DNA of 64,000 nt from Paenibacillus pinisoli (GCF_003605435.1 NZ_QXQB01000004.1:310001-374000); one strand, 5' to 3'; counted from the stretch's first letter, positions 43,392 to 52,563 are shown. Notes: a model not told the origin generated them from the sequence alone. Translations and numbers: made by a program.

Positions 43392-43997
43392 ATGGACAAG
43401 GAGCGCCGCGTTCGGCTGTTCGATAAGCAAGCGGATATGTATGACAGACGAAGGGGGGATTCGAGCCAGGAGCGGTTCCGGCGCGGGCTGCTGAGCCATG
43501 CGGAAGGAGATGTGCTGGAGCTTGCAGTCGGTGCCGGGGCGAATTTTCCTTATTATCCTTCCGGGGTACGGGTGACGGCTGCCGACTTTAGCGGCATGAT
43601 GCTGGAGAAAGCCAAGGCTGCCGCGGGACGATATAACATCGATGTTTCTTTCCTGCAAGCGGATATCGATGAGCTCCAGTTTCCCGAGCATGGCTTCGAT
43701 ACGGTAATATCGACGTTGTCGCTATGCAGCTATGTGAATCCTCAACAGGTTGTTGCAAAAATGAAACGGTGGTGCAAGCCGGGCGGACAAATCCTGTTGA
43801 TGGAACTTGGGATCAGCAGCAACGGTGTCCTTGCAGCGCTTCAAAAAACGCTGAATCCGCTATTGTACCGGTTGCACGGCTGCCATCATACACGCAATAT
43901 GGAGGAACTGGTCAAGGGGGCGGGCCTGCATATCGTCCATATGGAGAGGCATTGGCTGAAGATGCTGTATCTGATCCATGCACGACCATCTGGGTAA
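43392..43997 (+). CDS. Class I SAM-dependent methyltransferase (UbiE/PMT-like)
   Basis: A 201-residue methyltransferase. MYDRRRG near the N terminus, the SAM loop VLELAVGAGANFPYYP near residue 40, VTAADFSGMML, FDTVISTLSLCSYVNPQQ and KPGGQILLMELG follow the UbiE/phosphatidylethanolamine methyltransferase pattern. GGGGG is 9 nt before the ATG at 43392. The gap to the hydrolase is 22 bp, so they are co-transcribed. The substrate may be a lipid or a small molecule; context does not decide. Confidence 0.87.
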   Translation: MDKERRVRLFDKQADMYDRRRGDSSQERFRRGLLSHAEGDVLELAVGAGANFPYYPSGVRVTAADFSGMMLEKAKAAAGRYNIDVSFLQADIDELQFPEHGFDTVISTLSLCSYVNPQQVVAKMKRWCKPGGQILLMELGISSNGVLAALQKTLNPLLYRLHGCHHTRNMEELVKGAGLHIVHMERHWLKMLYLIHARPSG

Positions 43998-44099
43998 TTA
44001 TGTCATAATATTTTGGGCAAAATAGAAGAAATCATGAACTTTTCGTTGTGCTAGACTTGGACATATGAAATGCAGCCCATTCATGAGGAGGAGCTCCCA

Positions 44100-44558
44100 G
44101 TGCAAAAGATTACGACGTTTCTGTGGTACAACCAAGAGGCGGAGGAAGCGATGAACTTCTATACGTCGATATTCGCGAATTCGGGCATTGTATCTGTGAT
44201 GCGCAATGGGGAAAAGGTCGTCTCCGGCACGTTCCAGTTGGAAGGCCAGACATTTATAGCGCTGAACGGAGGCCCGCACTACACCTTTACACCGGCCATC
44301 TCTTTGTATGTCAGCTGTGAGACGCAGGAAGAGGTGGACGAGCTGTGGGAGAAGCTGGTGGAAGGCGGCGAGGAATCCCGCTGCGGCTGGCTGAAGGACC
44401 GTTTCGGATTATCGTGGCAAATCATCCCGAAGGCGCTGGAGAAATACCTGCATGGCGGCGGCGATGCAGCCCGCGCGCAGCGGGTCATGAATGCAATGCT
44501 GGGCATGAACCGGATCATCATCGAGGATTTGAAGCGTGCGTATGAAGGGGAAGGATAG
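44100..44558 (+). CDS. PhnB-like VOC protein (demethylubiquinone methyltransferase-like)
   Basis: A 152-residue protein of the PhnB/3-dmu-9_3-mt VOC group. ITTFLWYNQEAEEAMNFYTSIF opens it, ALNGGPHYTFTPAISLYVSCETQEEVDELWEKL is characteristic, and WLKDRFGLSWQIIP closes the fold. The group name comes from weak similarity to a methyltransferase; these proteins are usually uncharacterised. The GTG at 44100 has GAGGAGGAG 6 nt upstream and gives the normal N terminus. It is a single gene. Confidence 0.87.
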   Translation: MQKITTFLWYNQEAEEAMNFYTSIFANSGIVSVMRNGEKVVSGTFQLEGQTFIALNGGPHYTFTPAISLYVSCETQEEVDELWEKLVEGGEESRCGWLKDRFGLSWQIIPKALEKYLHGGGDAARAQRVMNAMLGMNRIIIEDLKRAYEGEG

Positions 44559-44684
44559 CGGCTCCGGAGCGCGTTGTTTTTTGGCAAAAGGGTATGGAGA
44601 GGATCTACGGTAGCGTGGTACCTGCTAAGATGTACGGAAATGATCGGGTCCATGTCAGACTAGACAATTTATATTTTGAGTCGA

Positions 44685-44722
44685 AAAGACCAGCAGGGGC
44701 ATGCGGCGCCCTGCTGGTCTTT
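44685..44722. terminator. Bidirectional terminator-like hairpin
   Basis: A 14-bp perfect stem (44685-44698 with 44709-44722) and a 10-nt loop. TTTGTTT follows on the plus strand and TTTTC on the minus strand. It lies between the PhnB-like gene and the convergent LPMO gene. The remainder of the 220-bp gap shows nothing else. Confidence 0.75.
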
Positions 44723-44778
44723 GTTTGGGTTGCCCTTTCGGGTTCTTTTTACATCATAATCGTTATAGGCGGGCTTGC

Positions 44779-46122
44779 TTAAGGAATGACCTTCCAGACA
44801 TCCGATGTTGCGCTTGGCGTCTGGCCTAATGTCCACCATTTTGCTTCGTAATTGACGCCGTTATGCGTTACCTTGTCGCCGCCCCAGTAGACCGTTGTCG
44901 AGCTCCATGCCGGATAAGTGGTTGGAGCGGACGGCGTTGTGACGGATACTGCATTGCTGGCAGCTGAGACATTGCCGGCGGCATCGATAGCTTTGACGGT
45001 AAAGGTATAGGCGGTGTTAGCGCTTAAGCCGGTTACCGTATATTCCAGTGTCGAGCCGGATACTGTCGCTACCAGCGTCGAGCCGCGGAAAATTTGATAA
45101 CCCGTTACGCCATAGTTATCCGTGGAAGCGCTCCACATGAGAGGCACGGTCGTGGAAGTAGCGCTGCCCATGACATGAAGTCCCGAAGGCGCTGTCGGCG
45201 CCTGCGTATCGGGGCCTGTATTCGTATTGGTCGTCACGCCCACGGCATTGCTGGCAGCTGATTCATTGCCTGCCGCATCGACGGCTTTGACGGTAAAGGT
45301 ATAAGCGGTATTCGCCGTTAAGCCGGTGACATTGTAGCTCAAGGTTGAGCCGGATACTGTACCGGCCAGCGTGGAGCCGCGGTAGATGCGATAGCCTGTA
45401 ACGCCGACATTATCGGTCGATGCGCTCCAGGATAGGGATACGCTTGTTGCTGTTTTGGATGGAGAAGTCAGATTAGCTGGCGCAGTAGGAGCTTGCGTGT
45501 CGGATGGGCCGCTGAAGTTGGCGTCAATGACGTTGTAGAAGGCGTTGCCTGTGTCAGCAATTTCCCATACGGCGAGGATAACATGATAGCCGGAGCGGGC
45601 TGGAACGTTACAAGTGTTGGAGTAAGAATACGGAGGCTGGCCGCTGTACGGAACGTTGCAGAATGGCGTGAGGTCGAATTGATCGCGGGTCAGAGCCGCA
45701 TTCGGATTCCAGTTTGTTTTTGTAATATAGTACTTCCAGCTGCTCGTGGAGTGAGCTGCAGTCAGCGTCCAGTGGAAGGTGACGGAGCCGGAGCTCATGT
45801 TGACCTTCGACCAGCGGGTGGCAGACTGCTCATCAAGCTTAGGGAAAGCGCCGCCTGCACTGGCTATTTTGCCGTCAGCAGGTCCGGCTGCCGGGAAGCC
45901 TTTGGGCGCTTCGAGGCTTTGCGGCTCGTACACGATTGCGCCGCAGTCGGTGTTCTGCCCTGTTTTGCAAAGGTAGCCGCGGCTTGCGGGTCCGTCGATA
46001 TACCCGTGTGCGGATACTTGCTGGGAGAACAGGATAAAGCTTAGCACTGCCGCCAGCATCATGCCGCCAGCCAAAATCAGGCCTTTCATAGTGAAGCTGT
46101 TCAATCTTAACGTTTTGATCAA
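44779..46122 (-). CDS. Secreted lytic polysaccharide monooxygenase (AA10) with FnIII and CBM5/12
   Basis: A 447-residue secreted copper monooxygenase that cleaves crystalline chitin (or cellulose) oxidatively. The signal peptide is residues 1-38; cleavage after VSA exposes His39, which with His124 (in [17 protein letters not shown]) would form the copper-binding histidine brace. The catalytic domain covers residues 39-207. Two fibronectin III domains follow (about 213-300 and 310-400), nearly identical ([21 protein letters not shown]), and then a CBM5/12 chitin-binding module (402-447, [26 protein letters not shown]). The start is TTG at 46122, with AAAGGAGG 9 nt upstream. The KYYITK context is that of chitin-active members. 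It is a single gene with a terminator. Confidence 0.93.
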   Translation of the reverse strand: MIKTLRLNSFTMKGLILAGGMMLAAVLSFILFSQQVSAHGYIDGPASRGYLCKTGQNTDCGAIVYEPQSLEAPKGFPAAGPADGKIASAGGAFPKLDEQSATRWSKVNMSSGSVTFHWTLTAAHSTSSWKYYITKTNWNPNAALTRDQFDLTPFCNVPYSGQPPYSYSNTCNVPARSGYHVILAVWEIADTGNAFYNVIDANFSGPSDTQAPTAPANLTSPSKTATSVSLSWSASTDNVGVTGYRIYRGSTLAGTVSGSTLSYNVTGLTANTAYTFTVKAVDAAGNESAASNAVGVTTNTNTGPDTQAPTAPSGLHVMGSATSTTVPLMWSASTDNYGVTGYQIFRGSTLVATVSGSTLEYTVTGLSANTAYTFTVKAIDAAGNVSAASNAVSVTTPSAPTTYPAWSSTTVYWGGDKVTHNGVNYEAKWWTLGQTPSATSDVWKVIP

Positions 46123-46441
46123 ATCGAACTACCTCCTTTAGATGGGTGGGCTTCTTTCTTTTTGATAGGGCCTCCTTTCGTCTGAATCATTCTATTGAGG
46201 AATTTTAAAGAATATGAGGGCCATTTGAATAAATAAGTCAAAAGCTTGAACCCAAAATGCAATGAACCGTCACATATGTGCATGAAAACTAAATATCCAC
46301 ACAGAAATGGTTCTTATTTGTCTAAAATTATTAATTATGTATGAAATGTAATTTAATAGTTAATCTGTGGTGACGGGCGTAGGCGGCGCGAATTGTGCGG
46401 CATGGCGGCAGAGGGCGTGTGTTGGGGGGAATGTGCATTGT
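46123..46441. other. AT-rich upstream region of the LPMO gene
   Basis: About 320 bp of very AT-rich DNA, in contrast to the GC-rich repeat array that follows. TTGACT (46241-46236, minus strand), a long 19-bp spacer and CATATT (46216-46211) is the best promoter candidate for the LPMO gene; it is weak. I see no gene here. Confidence 0.5.
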
Positions 46442-46914
46442 GAGCCGATAGGCTCGGCTTGCAGGGCGCGGATCGCGCGGAAACGGAACTGTAAGCCGAG
46501 AAACTCGGCCAGCAGGGCGCGATCGCGCGGAAGTGGAGCTGCAAGCCGAGAAACTCGGCTAGCAGGGCGCGATCGCGCGGAAACGGAACTGTAAGCCGAG
46601 AAACTCGGCCAGCAGAGCGCGGATCGCGCGGAAGTGGAGCTGCAAGCCGAGAAACTCGGCTAGCATGGCGCGGATCGCGCGGAAGTGGAACTGCAAGCCG
46701 AGAAACTCGGCTAGCAGGGCGCGGATCGCGCGGAAGTGGAGCTGTAAGCCGAGAAACTCGGCGAGCAGGGCGCGATCGCGCGGAAGTGGAACTGTAAGCC
46801 GAGAAACTCGGCTAGCAGGGCGCGGATCGCGCGGAAACGGAACTGTAAGCCGCGAAACTCGGCTAGCAGGGCGCGGATCGCGTGGAAGTGGAGCTGCAAG
46901 CCGCGAAACTCGGC
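46442..46914. repeat. 50/51-bp tandem repeat array (about nine copies)
   Basis: A minisatellite with copies starting at about 46495, 46545, 46595, 46646, 46697, 46748, 46798, 46849 and 46900 and a degenerate first copy at 46442. Each unit holds a hairpin GCCGAG-AAA-CTCGGC and a palindrome GCGCGATCGCGC; an extra G in GCGCGGATCGCGC makes the 51-bp type. The last two copies have GCCGCG in place of GCCGAG. Units alternate between GTGGAGCTGCAA and ACGGAACTGTAA flanks. There are no unique spacers and no cas genes. Open frames across it (17-residue period when read in the 51-bp phase) are best explained as a by-product of the period. Confidence 0.95.
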
Positions 46915-46972
46915 TTAGCGAGCCCGCGCCGCGCGAACGGCGCCGCCGCAGCCATCGGCTTGCAGTCCCTCC

Positions 46973-48151
46973 TTAAGCTGCGAGCTTCTGAGCAGCTTTC
47001 TTCCGGCTGTACGAGAAGCTCAGCAGTGCGGATGCCAGGCCGAGCAGGATGAAGGAGGAGGCGAGCCATGGATGGTAGCGGAACGTAGCGGATTCGCTGG
47101 CCAGCAAGCCGCCGGCGCTGGCACCGCCAGCCAGGCCGAGATGGACGATCGAGGTGTTCAGGCTGAGCACGAGGTTGGCAGAGCCCGGCGCAAGCCGGAT
47201 CATGTGGCTTTGGATCGCCGGTCCAGAGGCGAACAGCGTAATGATGAAGATGCCAATCAGGAGGAACGCCGGAACGGGACGATGCCCAGCAAGCGGAAGC
47301 AGAGCAAGTGCGGCTGCATTCGCCGCTAGTACTAGCCTCAGCACAGCCTGCGTCCCCCATCGGTCAACCGCGCTTCCGCTCATACGGGAGCCGATGGCGC
47401 CAAGGATGCCCAGCACCAGCATGACGATAGCGATATCGCCCATACGCAGCCCAAGCAATTGTTGCAGGTAAGGCGTCATATAGCTCATCCAGACGGAGCC
47501 TCCAAACTCCCGAAACAGGGAGATCAGAAACGCCGTTGCAATCACGGCGCTTCCCAGCAGCTTGAGCTGCTGCTTGAACGGAATTGCGGCGTCACCTTCG
47601 ATTTCGGGGAGCAGCCGCAAGATGATTATTCCAACCAGCAGGCTGAGCAGTCCGAGCATAACGAAGATCATCTGCCAGCCCCGCCAATCCGCAATCGCAA
47701 TACCGATCGGCACGCCCAATATCATAGCGCTGCTGAAGCCGAGAATGATCGTGCCCACCGCACGGCCGATCCGCTCAGGAGCAACAAGCTTGGAGACCGC
47801 GCCGAGCGCAACAACCAGATAGACGCCTGAGCTGGCGCCAAGCAATATGCGGGCAGCCATAATTGCAATAATGCTGGTGCTTATAGCGGATAGGAGCGAA
47901 CCTGCGATAAACGAAGCAAGCGAGACAGCTATGACGGTTCTGCGATTCATCCGCGCCGTGAGTGCAATCAAGATCGGCGTACTAATAGCAAAAGAAAGCG
48001 AGTAAACGGTGATCAACTGGCCCGCCATGGCGAGCGACACTCCTGTATCCGCGGCGATACGGGGCAGGATGCCCGAGATGACCAGCTCGGAGGTAGCGGT
48101 TAGAAACACGCCCAAGGCCAGCACAGTAATGATAAGCGTTTGTTTATTCAT
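46973..48151 (-). CDS. MFS transporter (12-helix DHA1, chloramphenicol-resistance-like)
   Basis: A 392-residue major facilitator protein of the Cml/YdhP/AraJ group. ALGVFLTATSELVISGILPRIA opens helix 1, VYSLSFAISTPILIALTARMNRRTV carries motif A, and LGFSSAMILGVPIGIAIADWRGW carries motif C. AAAGGATG precedes the ATG. It is divergent from an HxlR regulator, and its promoter candidate is TTACAT-N17-TATACT on the minus strand (48212-48184). Pumps of this group export drugs, sugars or purine-like compounds. Confidence 0.92.
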   Translation of the reverse strand: MNKQTLIITVLALGVFLTATSELVISGILPRIAADTGVSLAMAGQLITVYSLSFAISTPILIALTARMNRRTVIAVSLASFIAGSLLSAISTSIIAIMAARILLGASSGVYLVVALGAVSKLVAPERIGRAVGTIILGFSSAMILGVPIGIAIADWRGWQMIFVMLGLLSLLVGIIILRLLPEIEGDAAIPFKQQLKLLGSAVIATAFLISLFREFGGSVWMSYMTPYLQQLLGLRMGDIAIVMLVLGILGAIGSRMSGSAVDRWGTQAVLRLVLAANAAALALLPLAGHRPVPAFLLIGIFIITLFASGPAIQSHMIRLAPGSANLVLSLNTSIVHLGLAGGASAGGLLASESATFRYHPWLASSFILLGLASALLSFSYSRKKAAQKLAA

Positions 48152-48246
48152 GGAATGTCATCCTTTCATATCTCATTGCATGTAGTATAATAAGGCAACT
48201 TTAAAAATGTAAGAACGCAAATGAAATGGACATTATCCAAATAAAT

Positions 48247-48267
48247 AGACTTACTTATAAAAAGTAA
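48247..48267 (+). promoter_or_regulatory. HxlR-type operator
   Basis: ACTTACTT-N5-AAGTAAGT, a perfect 8-nt inverted repeat immediately ahead of the HxlR gene and 95 bp from the divergent MFS start. It is the expected size and position for autoregulation and control of the pump. Confidence 0.8.
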
Positions 48268-48286
48268 GTATAGGGAGATGCGAATA

Positions 48287-48622
48287 ATGGATGATAAGAA
48301 GCATGAGGAGAGCTACCCGAGCATTTGCTCCGTGCTTGAAATTCTGGGGGCCAAATGGTCATTTCTAGTCATCGCGGCGCTTTCCAAAGGGACCATGAGA
48401 TTTCAGCAGCTGCATCGCGAGGTGGCGGTGGTTCGCACCCAATCGCTTACGAATGTGCTGCGCCACTTGGAGCAAAGCGGCATCGTCCATCGCGAGGTGA
48501 TCCCGACGGTGCCGGTATCGGTGCATTATTCCTTGACGGAGAAAGGAAGAGACTTTCAGGATGCTCTGAAGGAGATGGAGCGCTGGGCAGAGCGTTGGGG
48601 GAACAAGGAGGGAGGACAATGA
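48287..48622 (+). CDS. HxlR family regulator
   Basis: A 111-residue winged-helix protein of the HxlR/DUF24 family. It has CSVLEILGAKWSFLVIAAL, GTMRFQQLHREVAVVRTQSLTNVLRHLEQSGIV and HYSLTEKGRDFQDALKEME. A cysteine (C in SICSVLE) lies at the position used for redox or electrophile sensing in HypR/YodB-like members. AGGGAG lies 9 nt before the ATG at 48287. It is divergent from an MFS gene with a perfect operator between them. Confidence 0.9.
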   Translation: MDDKKHEESYPSICSVLEILGAKWSFLVIAALSKGTMRFQQLHREVAVVRTQSLTNVLRHLEQSGIVHREVIPTVPVSVHYSLTEKGRDFQDALKEMERWAERWGNKEGGQ

Positions 48623-48633
48623 TTCCATTATCT

Positions 48634-48663
48634 GCATAAGCGAAGCTTGATTAGGAAAATATA
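48634..48663 (+). promoter_or_regulatory. Possible sigma-G-type promoter for the germination operon
   Basis: GCATA (48634-48638), 18 bp, then AAATATA (48657-48663). This fits the sigma-G pattern GHATR-N18-CATWHTA except at two -10 positions. It lies 36 bp before the GerAB-type start, as expected for genes made in the forespore. Confidence 0.45.
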
Positions 48664-48698
48664 CCAAGTGCTACTCATGATGCCGGAGGTGTGTACAC

Positions 48699-49784
48699 TT
48701 GGACGTTTCCTTCTCTAGAACGCAAATCATATTTATGATGATACTGACAGTCGGCATCTCCAACCATGTGCTCATCATTCCGCATTTGCTGCAAAATGTA
48801 GGGCGCGACGCCTGGGTCAGCGTAACGCTGGGCTATGTTGTGCTTATCCTCTGGGGCTTGATGCTGCTGCGGATATTAAAGTCCATGAAGAGTCTTTCCT
48901 TCGCGGAGTGGCTGAAGCAGCAGGCCGGGGCATGGGGCTATGCCATTATCGGGGGAAGCATGCTGCTGTATTTCCTGGTGGCCGGAATGATGATTATTTA
49001 TGACACGACCAAAAATGTCAGTATTTACTTTTTGCCGGGAACGCCGTATTTGATTGTTATTGCCTTCTTTGCCTACATTGCGTTCAGCTCGGCGCGGACG
49101 GGCCTGAAGCCGCTTGTGTATATGTCCGCAGTGCTTCTGCCCCTGGTGTGGCTGCTTGGGATGGGCGTATCGTGGATGACGATGGACAGCAAGGATTACG
49201 GTATGCTTTTTCCGCTTATGACAGAAGGGGTGGACTCCTACTTGAACGGAGGGAGCATCGTTGTAGGCGGCAGCGTTGATCTGCTGATTCTGTTGCTGGT
49301 TCAATATAAGATGAACAAGCCCGTCAATTTTCTGACGATGTTCATATTGCTGACGATTTTGCTTGGTTTAATACTAGGCCCTACTATCGGCTCCATTACA
49401 GCTTTCGGCCCGTATGAAGCAAGCAATTTGCGATTCCCCGCATTCGAGCAGTGGCGGCTGGTCAGCCTTGGGGAATATATATCGCATGTCGACTTTTTGG
49501 CCGCATTCCAGCTGTTGGCCGGAAGCCTGGTCAGAACCGGCGTATGCATCTATGTGCTCTCCGAAATAGTCGTGATAAAAAAGCCCAAGCCCAGGCAGTG
49601 GGCGCTGCTCTTCGGCACGTTCATTATGGCGATGCCTGCATTGCTTAATATAAGCGATATATGGGTGCAGGATATCATCCATAAATATTTCTACAACGCG
49701 GCGATGATCTGGGGATTTTCGGTCACGCTTATGCTGTTTGCGCTAACGTATGTGACCCGCAAGAAAGCGGGTGAAGCAGCATGA
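48699..49784 (+). CDS. GerAB-type germinant receptor permease subunit (B subunit)
   Basis: A 361-residue membrane protein with about ten helices, of the GerAB/GerKB/YndE amino-acid-permease-related family. ISNHVLIIPHLLQNVGRDAWVSV is the conserved N-terminal region. It binds the germinant within the inner membrane of the spore. The start is TTG at 48699, with GGAGGTG 9 nt upstream. It is the first gene of the operon and overlaps the A gene by ATGA. The first position is unusual compared with the canonical A-B-C order. Confidence 0.92.
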   Translation: MDVSFSRTQIIFMMILTVGISNHVLIIPHLLQNVGRDAWVSVTLGYVVLILWGLMLLRILKSMKSLSFAEWLKQQAGAWGYAIIGGSMLLYFLVAGMMIIYDTTKNVSIYFLPGTPYLIVIAFFAYIAFSSARTGLKPLVYMSAVLLPLVWLLGMGVSWMTMDSKDYGMLFPLMTEGVDSYLNGGSIVVGGSVDLLILLLVQYKMNKPVNFLTMFILLTILLGLILGPTIGSITAFGPYEASNLRFPAFEQWRLVSLGEYISHVDFLAAFQLLAGSLVRTGVCIYVLSEIVVIKKPKPRQWALLFGTFIMAMPALLNISDIWVQDIIHKYFYNAAMIWGFSVTLMLFALTYVTRKKAGEAA

Positions 49785-51274
49785 TAAAGGCGGATCAGGA
49801 AAAGAATTTTTTTGCGGAATATGAAGATGCGCTGAAGGAAGGCAAGCTAAGCGAGGAGCTGCTGAAGCAGGCGTTCTCCCGGCACATGGATATCGCGTTC
49901 CCGTCCGTTCCGGGTAATGAGGGCGAAGGCCCGAAGCTGGTCGCGCTGTTCTGCGAAGGGATGATCGACAAGACGCAGCTTAATGATTTTTTCATCCCCG
50001 TCTGCCGCTTCGCGAGGGAAGCGACTGCCGATACGGTTACCGGCACGAATACGACAATGGAATTGCCGATTATGAATACGGCCAGCAAGATGGTTCCGAT
50101 GGTGGAGGCGCTGCTTACGGGCAGTCTGGTCATCTATCGGGAAGGAGAAAAGCATTTCTGGGTGATCCATCTCGGCAGCGTGCCGCATCGCCAGCTTCAG
50201 GAATCCAATACGGAAATATCGATCAAAGGCCCGAAGGATGCCTTCACGGAAGAGATCTTTACGAATATGTCGCTGATCCGCAAGCGCATGCATACCGGTC
50301 TGCTGCTTACAGAAGAATTTACGCTCGGCAGCTTGAGCAAAACAAAAACCGCGCTTGTTTATTTGGAGGACAGAATCAACCCTGCGATCCTGGCGGAGGT
50401 GCGCAAACGGCTGTCGACCTTGCGTACGGAAAGCATCGTCAGCAGCGGTCAATTGGAGCAATGGCTGACGGACCGCAGCTTTTCGCTTATACCGCTTATC
50501 GATTACATTGGTCGACCGGACTTTGTTATTGAGGCACTGCTGCGGGGAAGGTTTGCCGTTATAGTAGACGGATCGCCTATGGTGCTGATTGGACCGGCCA
50601 ACTTTTTTGAGCTGCTGAAAACGCCGGAGGATGTACATTTTCCATTCTACAACGTCGTAGTCCAGCGGTTTCTGCGTATCGTCGGTATAGCTTTAAGCAT
50701 TTGTCTTCCAGGCTTCTGGATAGCGATTGCATCGGTCAATGTAGATCAAATGCCATATTCTCTTGTGGCGACGGTCGTTGTTTCGCGCGAGGGTGTGCCA
50801 CTGCCGATGTTTTTGGAAACCTTCCTGCTGCTGTTTCTGTTCGAGCTGCTGAGGGAAGCCGGCGTGCGCTTGCCGAGGGCGGTCGGACAGACTATCGGCA
50901 TCGTAGGCGGCCTTATTATCGGGGATTCCCTTATCCGTGCAGGCTTGTCCTCGCCAACTCTTCTTGTGGTTATAGCAATCTCATCCGTCGCGACGTATTC
51001 ACTCGTCAATCAATCCCTTTCCGGAAGCGTCAGCCTCTTCCGTGCAGCAATACTGGTGGTGTCGTCCTACCTCGGCATCTACGGCTTCTTTATGTCGGTG
51101 TTCGCGATACTCATCTACTTCTGCCGCTTGGAATCGTTCGGCCTGTCGTTTATGGCGCCGATCTCAACCTTGAAGTTCAAGGAATGGCTGTCTGCGCTCA
51201 CGATCAATCCATTCAAGAGGCGAGATTTCTCCGCCGGTATGCTTGAAGATGTCAAGCCAAAGGGGGAGCAGTGA
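49781..51274 (+). CDS. GerAA-type germinant receptor subunit (A subunit)
   Basis: A 497-residue protein. The N-terminal soluble domain covers residues 1-290 (GRPDFVIEALLRGRFAVIVDGSPMVLIGP is a family signature), followed by four or five membrane helices (residues 300-450, including LSICLPGFWIAIA). It forms the oligomeric channel core of the receptor. Its start overlaps the stop of the B subunit gene, and its stop abuts the start of the C subunit gene. Confidence 0.94.
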   Translation: MIKADQEKNFFAEYEDALKEGKLSEELLKQAFSRHMDIAFPSVPGNEGEGPKLVALFCEGMIDKTQLNDFFIPVCRFAREATADTVTGTNTTMELPIMNTASKMVPMVEALLTGSLVIYREGEKHFWVIHLGSVPHRQLQESNTEISIKGPKDAFTEEIFTNMSLIRKRMHTGLLLTEEFTLGSLSKTKTALVYLEDRINPAILAEVRKRLSTLRTESIVSSGQLEQWLTDRSFSLIPLIDYIGRPDFVIEALLRGRFAVIVDGSPMVLIGPANFFELLKTPEDVHFPFYNVVVQRFLRIVGIALSICLPGFWIAIASVNVDQMPYSLVATVVVSREGVPLPMFLETFLLLFLFELLREAGVRLPRAVGQTIGIVGGLIIGDSLIRAGLSSPTLLVVIAISSVATYSLVNQSLSGSVSLFRAAILVVSSYLGIYGFFMSVFAILIYFCRLESFGLSFMAPISTLKFKEWLSALTINPFKRRDFSAGMLEDVKPKGEQ

Positions 51275-52432
51275 ATGCGTATCCGTACCAGAATGATTTG
51301 GCTGGGACTCGTTGCAATAATGGCGGCAGGCGGGTGCACTTCGGATGTGAAAAACATTGAGAGAATTAATTATGCCTCTGCCATCGGAATTGACTATAGA
51401 GACGGCAAGTATTACAGCTACGTCCAGTTTATCGACATGCATTCCGAAGCCAAAACCTCAGAGGGGACCAAGGAGAGAGCTAAAATTTGGCTGGGGCAAG
51501 CAAAAGGCGACAATTTCGAGGATGCTGTTTTTCAACTATACCGGAGTGCTCAGGAACGAATATATTGGGGTCATACCACTGCGATCGTTTTCAGCGAATC
51601 GGTGCTTAAGGATGGATTCAAAAGCATCTACGACAGCATTACGAGGTATTATGAGTTCCGCTTTACGCCGTGGGTATATATTGCCAGGGGTTCGGTGAAG
51701 GATATTTTGCAGACTGGCGCTTTCTACGACCAGTCTCCGCTTAACACGATACTTCACGAACCGATGGGGATTTACTCGCAAACATCACTGATTGCTTCGG
51801 TGAAGCTGCACCGGATGATTAGGGAGATGCGGGAGCCGGGCTATACATCCCATATCCCTACTATCTCTTTAGAAAAGGAGAGCTGGTCGCAAAACGGCAA
51901 GAAAAAAACGATGATGATTATCGACGGAGCCGTATTTGTGAAAGACGGCCTAGTCAAGGGATATATTCCGGCTAAGCAATTGTCCGGCCTGCGCTGGCTG
52001 GAGCATACGACGATTCGTGCCGGAGTATCCGTACCCAGGGAGGATCACCCTGCTGTACAGATGGTGGTGGATAAGCCGAAAGCAAAAATTGTGCAGGTTG
52101 AAGGCGGAACATACCCCAAATTCGATATTCGCGTAAAGGGAGACGCCTATGTCGTCAATGAATCGAATAATAGCCTCTCGAATTTGGGTAAGCTGACGCA
52201 TGCTACCGAAGATACGATCAGGAGGGAGATTGAAGAGCTGTACGAAACGGGGGTAAAAAAGAATCTCGATATTTTGAACCTGGAATACAATTTGTTCAGG
52301 CATCACTATCGGGAATGGCATGCGTCCGATCATTGGGACAAACGCCTGCTGACTGGTGAGGCGCTGCGCAATGTGGATGTGCGCATCGATGTGACACATG
52401 CCAGCGCGGCGAAAAACCGGAAGCGAGGGTAG
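51275..52432 (+). CDS. GerAC-type germinant receptor lipoprotein (C subunit)
   Basis: A 385-residue lipoprotein. The lipobox is AAGGC at the end of a short signal peptide (cysteine at about 21), followed by the Ger(x)C domain: NYASAIGIDYRDGKYYSYVQ near residue 35 and SSxxRxE-like helices in the C-terminal part. It stabilises the receptor at the membrane. AAGGGGGAGCA precedes the ATG directly after the stop of the A subunit gene. A terminator follows, ending the operon. Confidence 0.93.
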   Translation: MRIRTRMIWLGLVAIMAAGGCTSDVKNIERINYASAIGIDYRDGKYYSYVQFIDMHSEAKTSEGTKERAKIWLGQAKGDNFEDAVFQLYRSAQERIYWGHTTAIVFSESVLKDGFKSIYDSITRYYEFRFTPWVYIARGSVKDILQTGAFYDQSPLNTILHEPMGIYSQTSLIASVKLHRMIREMREPGYTSHIPTISLEKESWSQNGKKKTMMIIDGAVFVKDGLVKGYIPAKQLSGLRWLEHTTIRAGVSVPREDHPAVQMVVDKPKAKIVQVEGGTYPKFDIRVKGDAYVVNESNNSLSNLGKLTHATEDTIRREIEELYETGVKKNLDILNLEYNLFRHHYREWHASDHWDKRLLTGEALRNVDVRIDVTHASAAKNRKRG

Positions 52433-52463
52433 CCATTCTCCAGCTGCGGATTAGTTGACAAAG

Positions 52464-52506
52464 AAATGGCGGTGCCAGGATTTCACATCCTGAGCACCGC
52501 CATTTT
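52464..52506 (+). terminator. Intrinsic terminator of the germination operon
   Basis: AAATGGCGGTGC pairs with GCACCGCCATTT, with an inner CAGGAT/ATCCTG stem, followed by TTTT. It may also serve the convergent surface protein gene. Confidence 0.82.
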
Positions 52507-52563
52507 GACGTATACAGATTACAAGCTGTCTCCTAAGCGGGACGCTAATGTAACGATTATTTA

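Noticed and set aside
44605-44630. T-box-like GTGGTACC sequence
   Set aside because: The flanking bases do not match the antiterminator bulge, no specifier stem is seen, and the following gene is on the other strand.
44559-44782. A 62-codon frame (44594-44782) between the PhnB-like and LPMO genes
   Set aside because: It contains the perfect bidirectional hairpin and has no ribosome binding site.
46442-46914. Interpretation of the array as a CRISPR
   Set aside because: No unique spacers, the whole unit repeats without gaps, and no cas genes are near.
46665-46976. A 103-codon repeat frame (and minus-strand repeat frames) in the tandem array
   Set aside because: Frames alternate with the 50/51-bp unit length and have no good ribosome binding site; the open frames follow from the 51-bp period.
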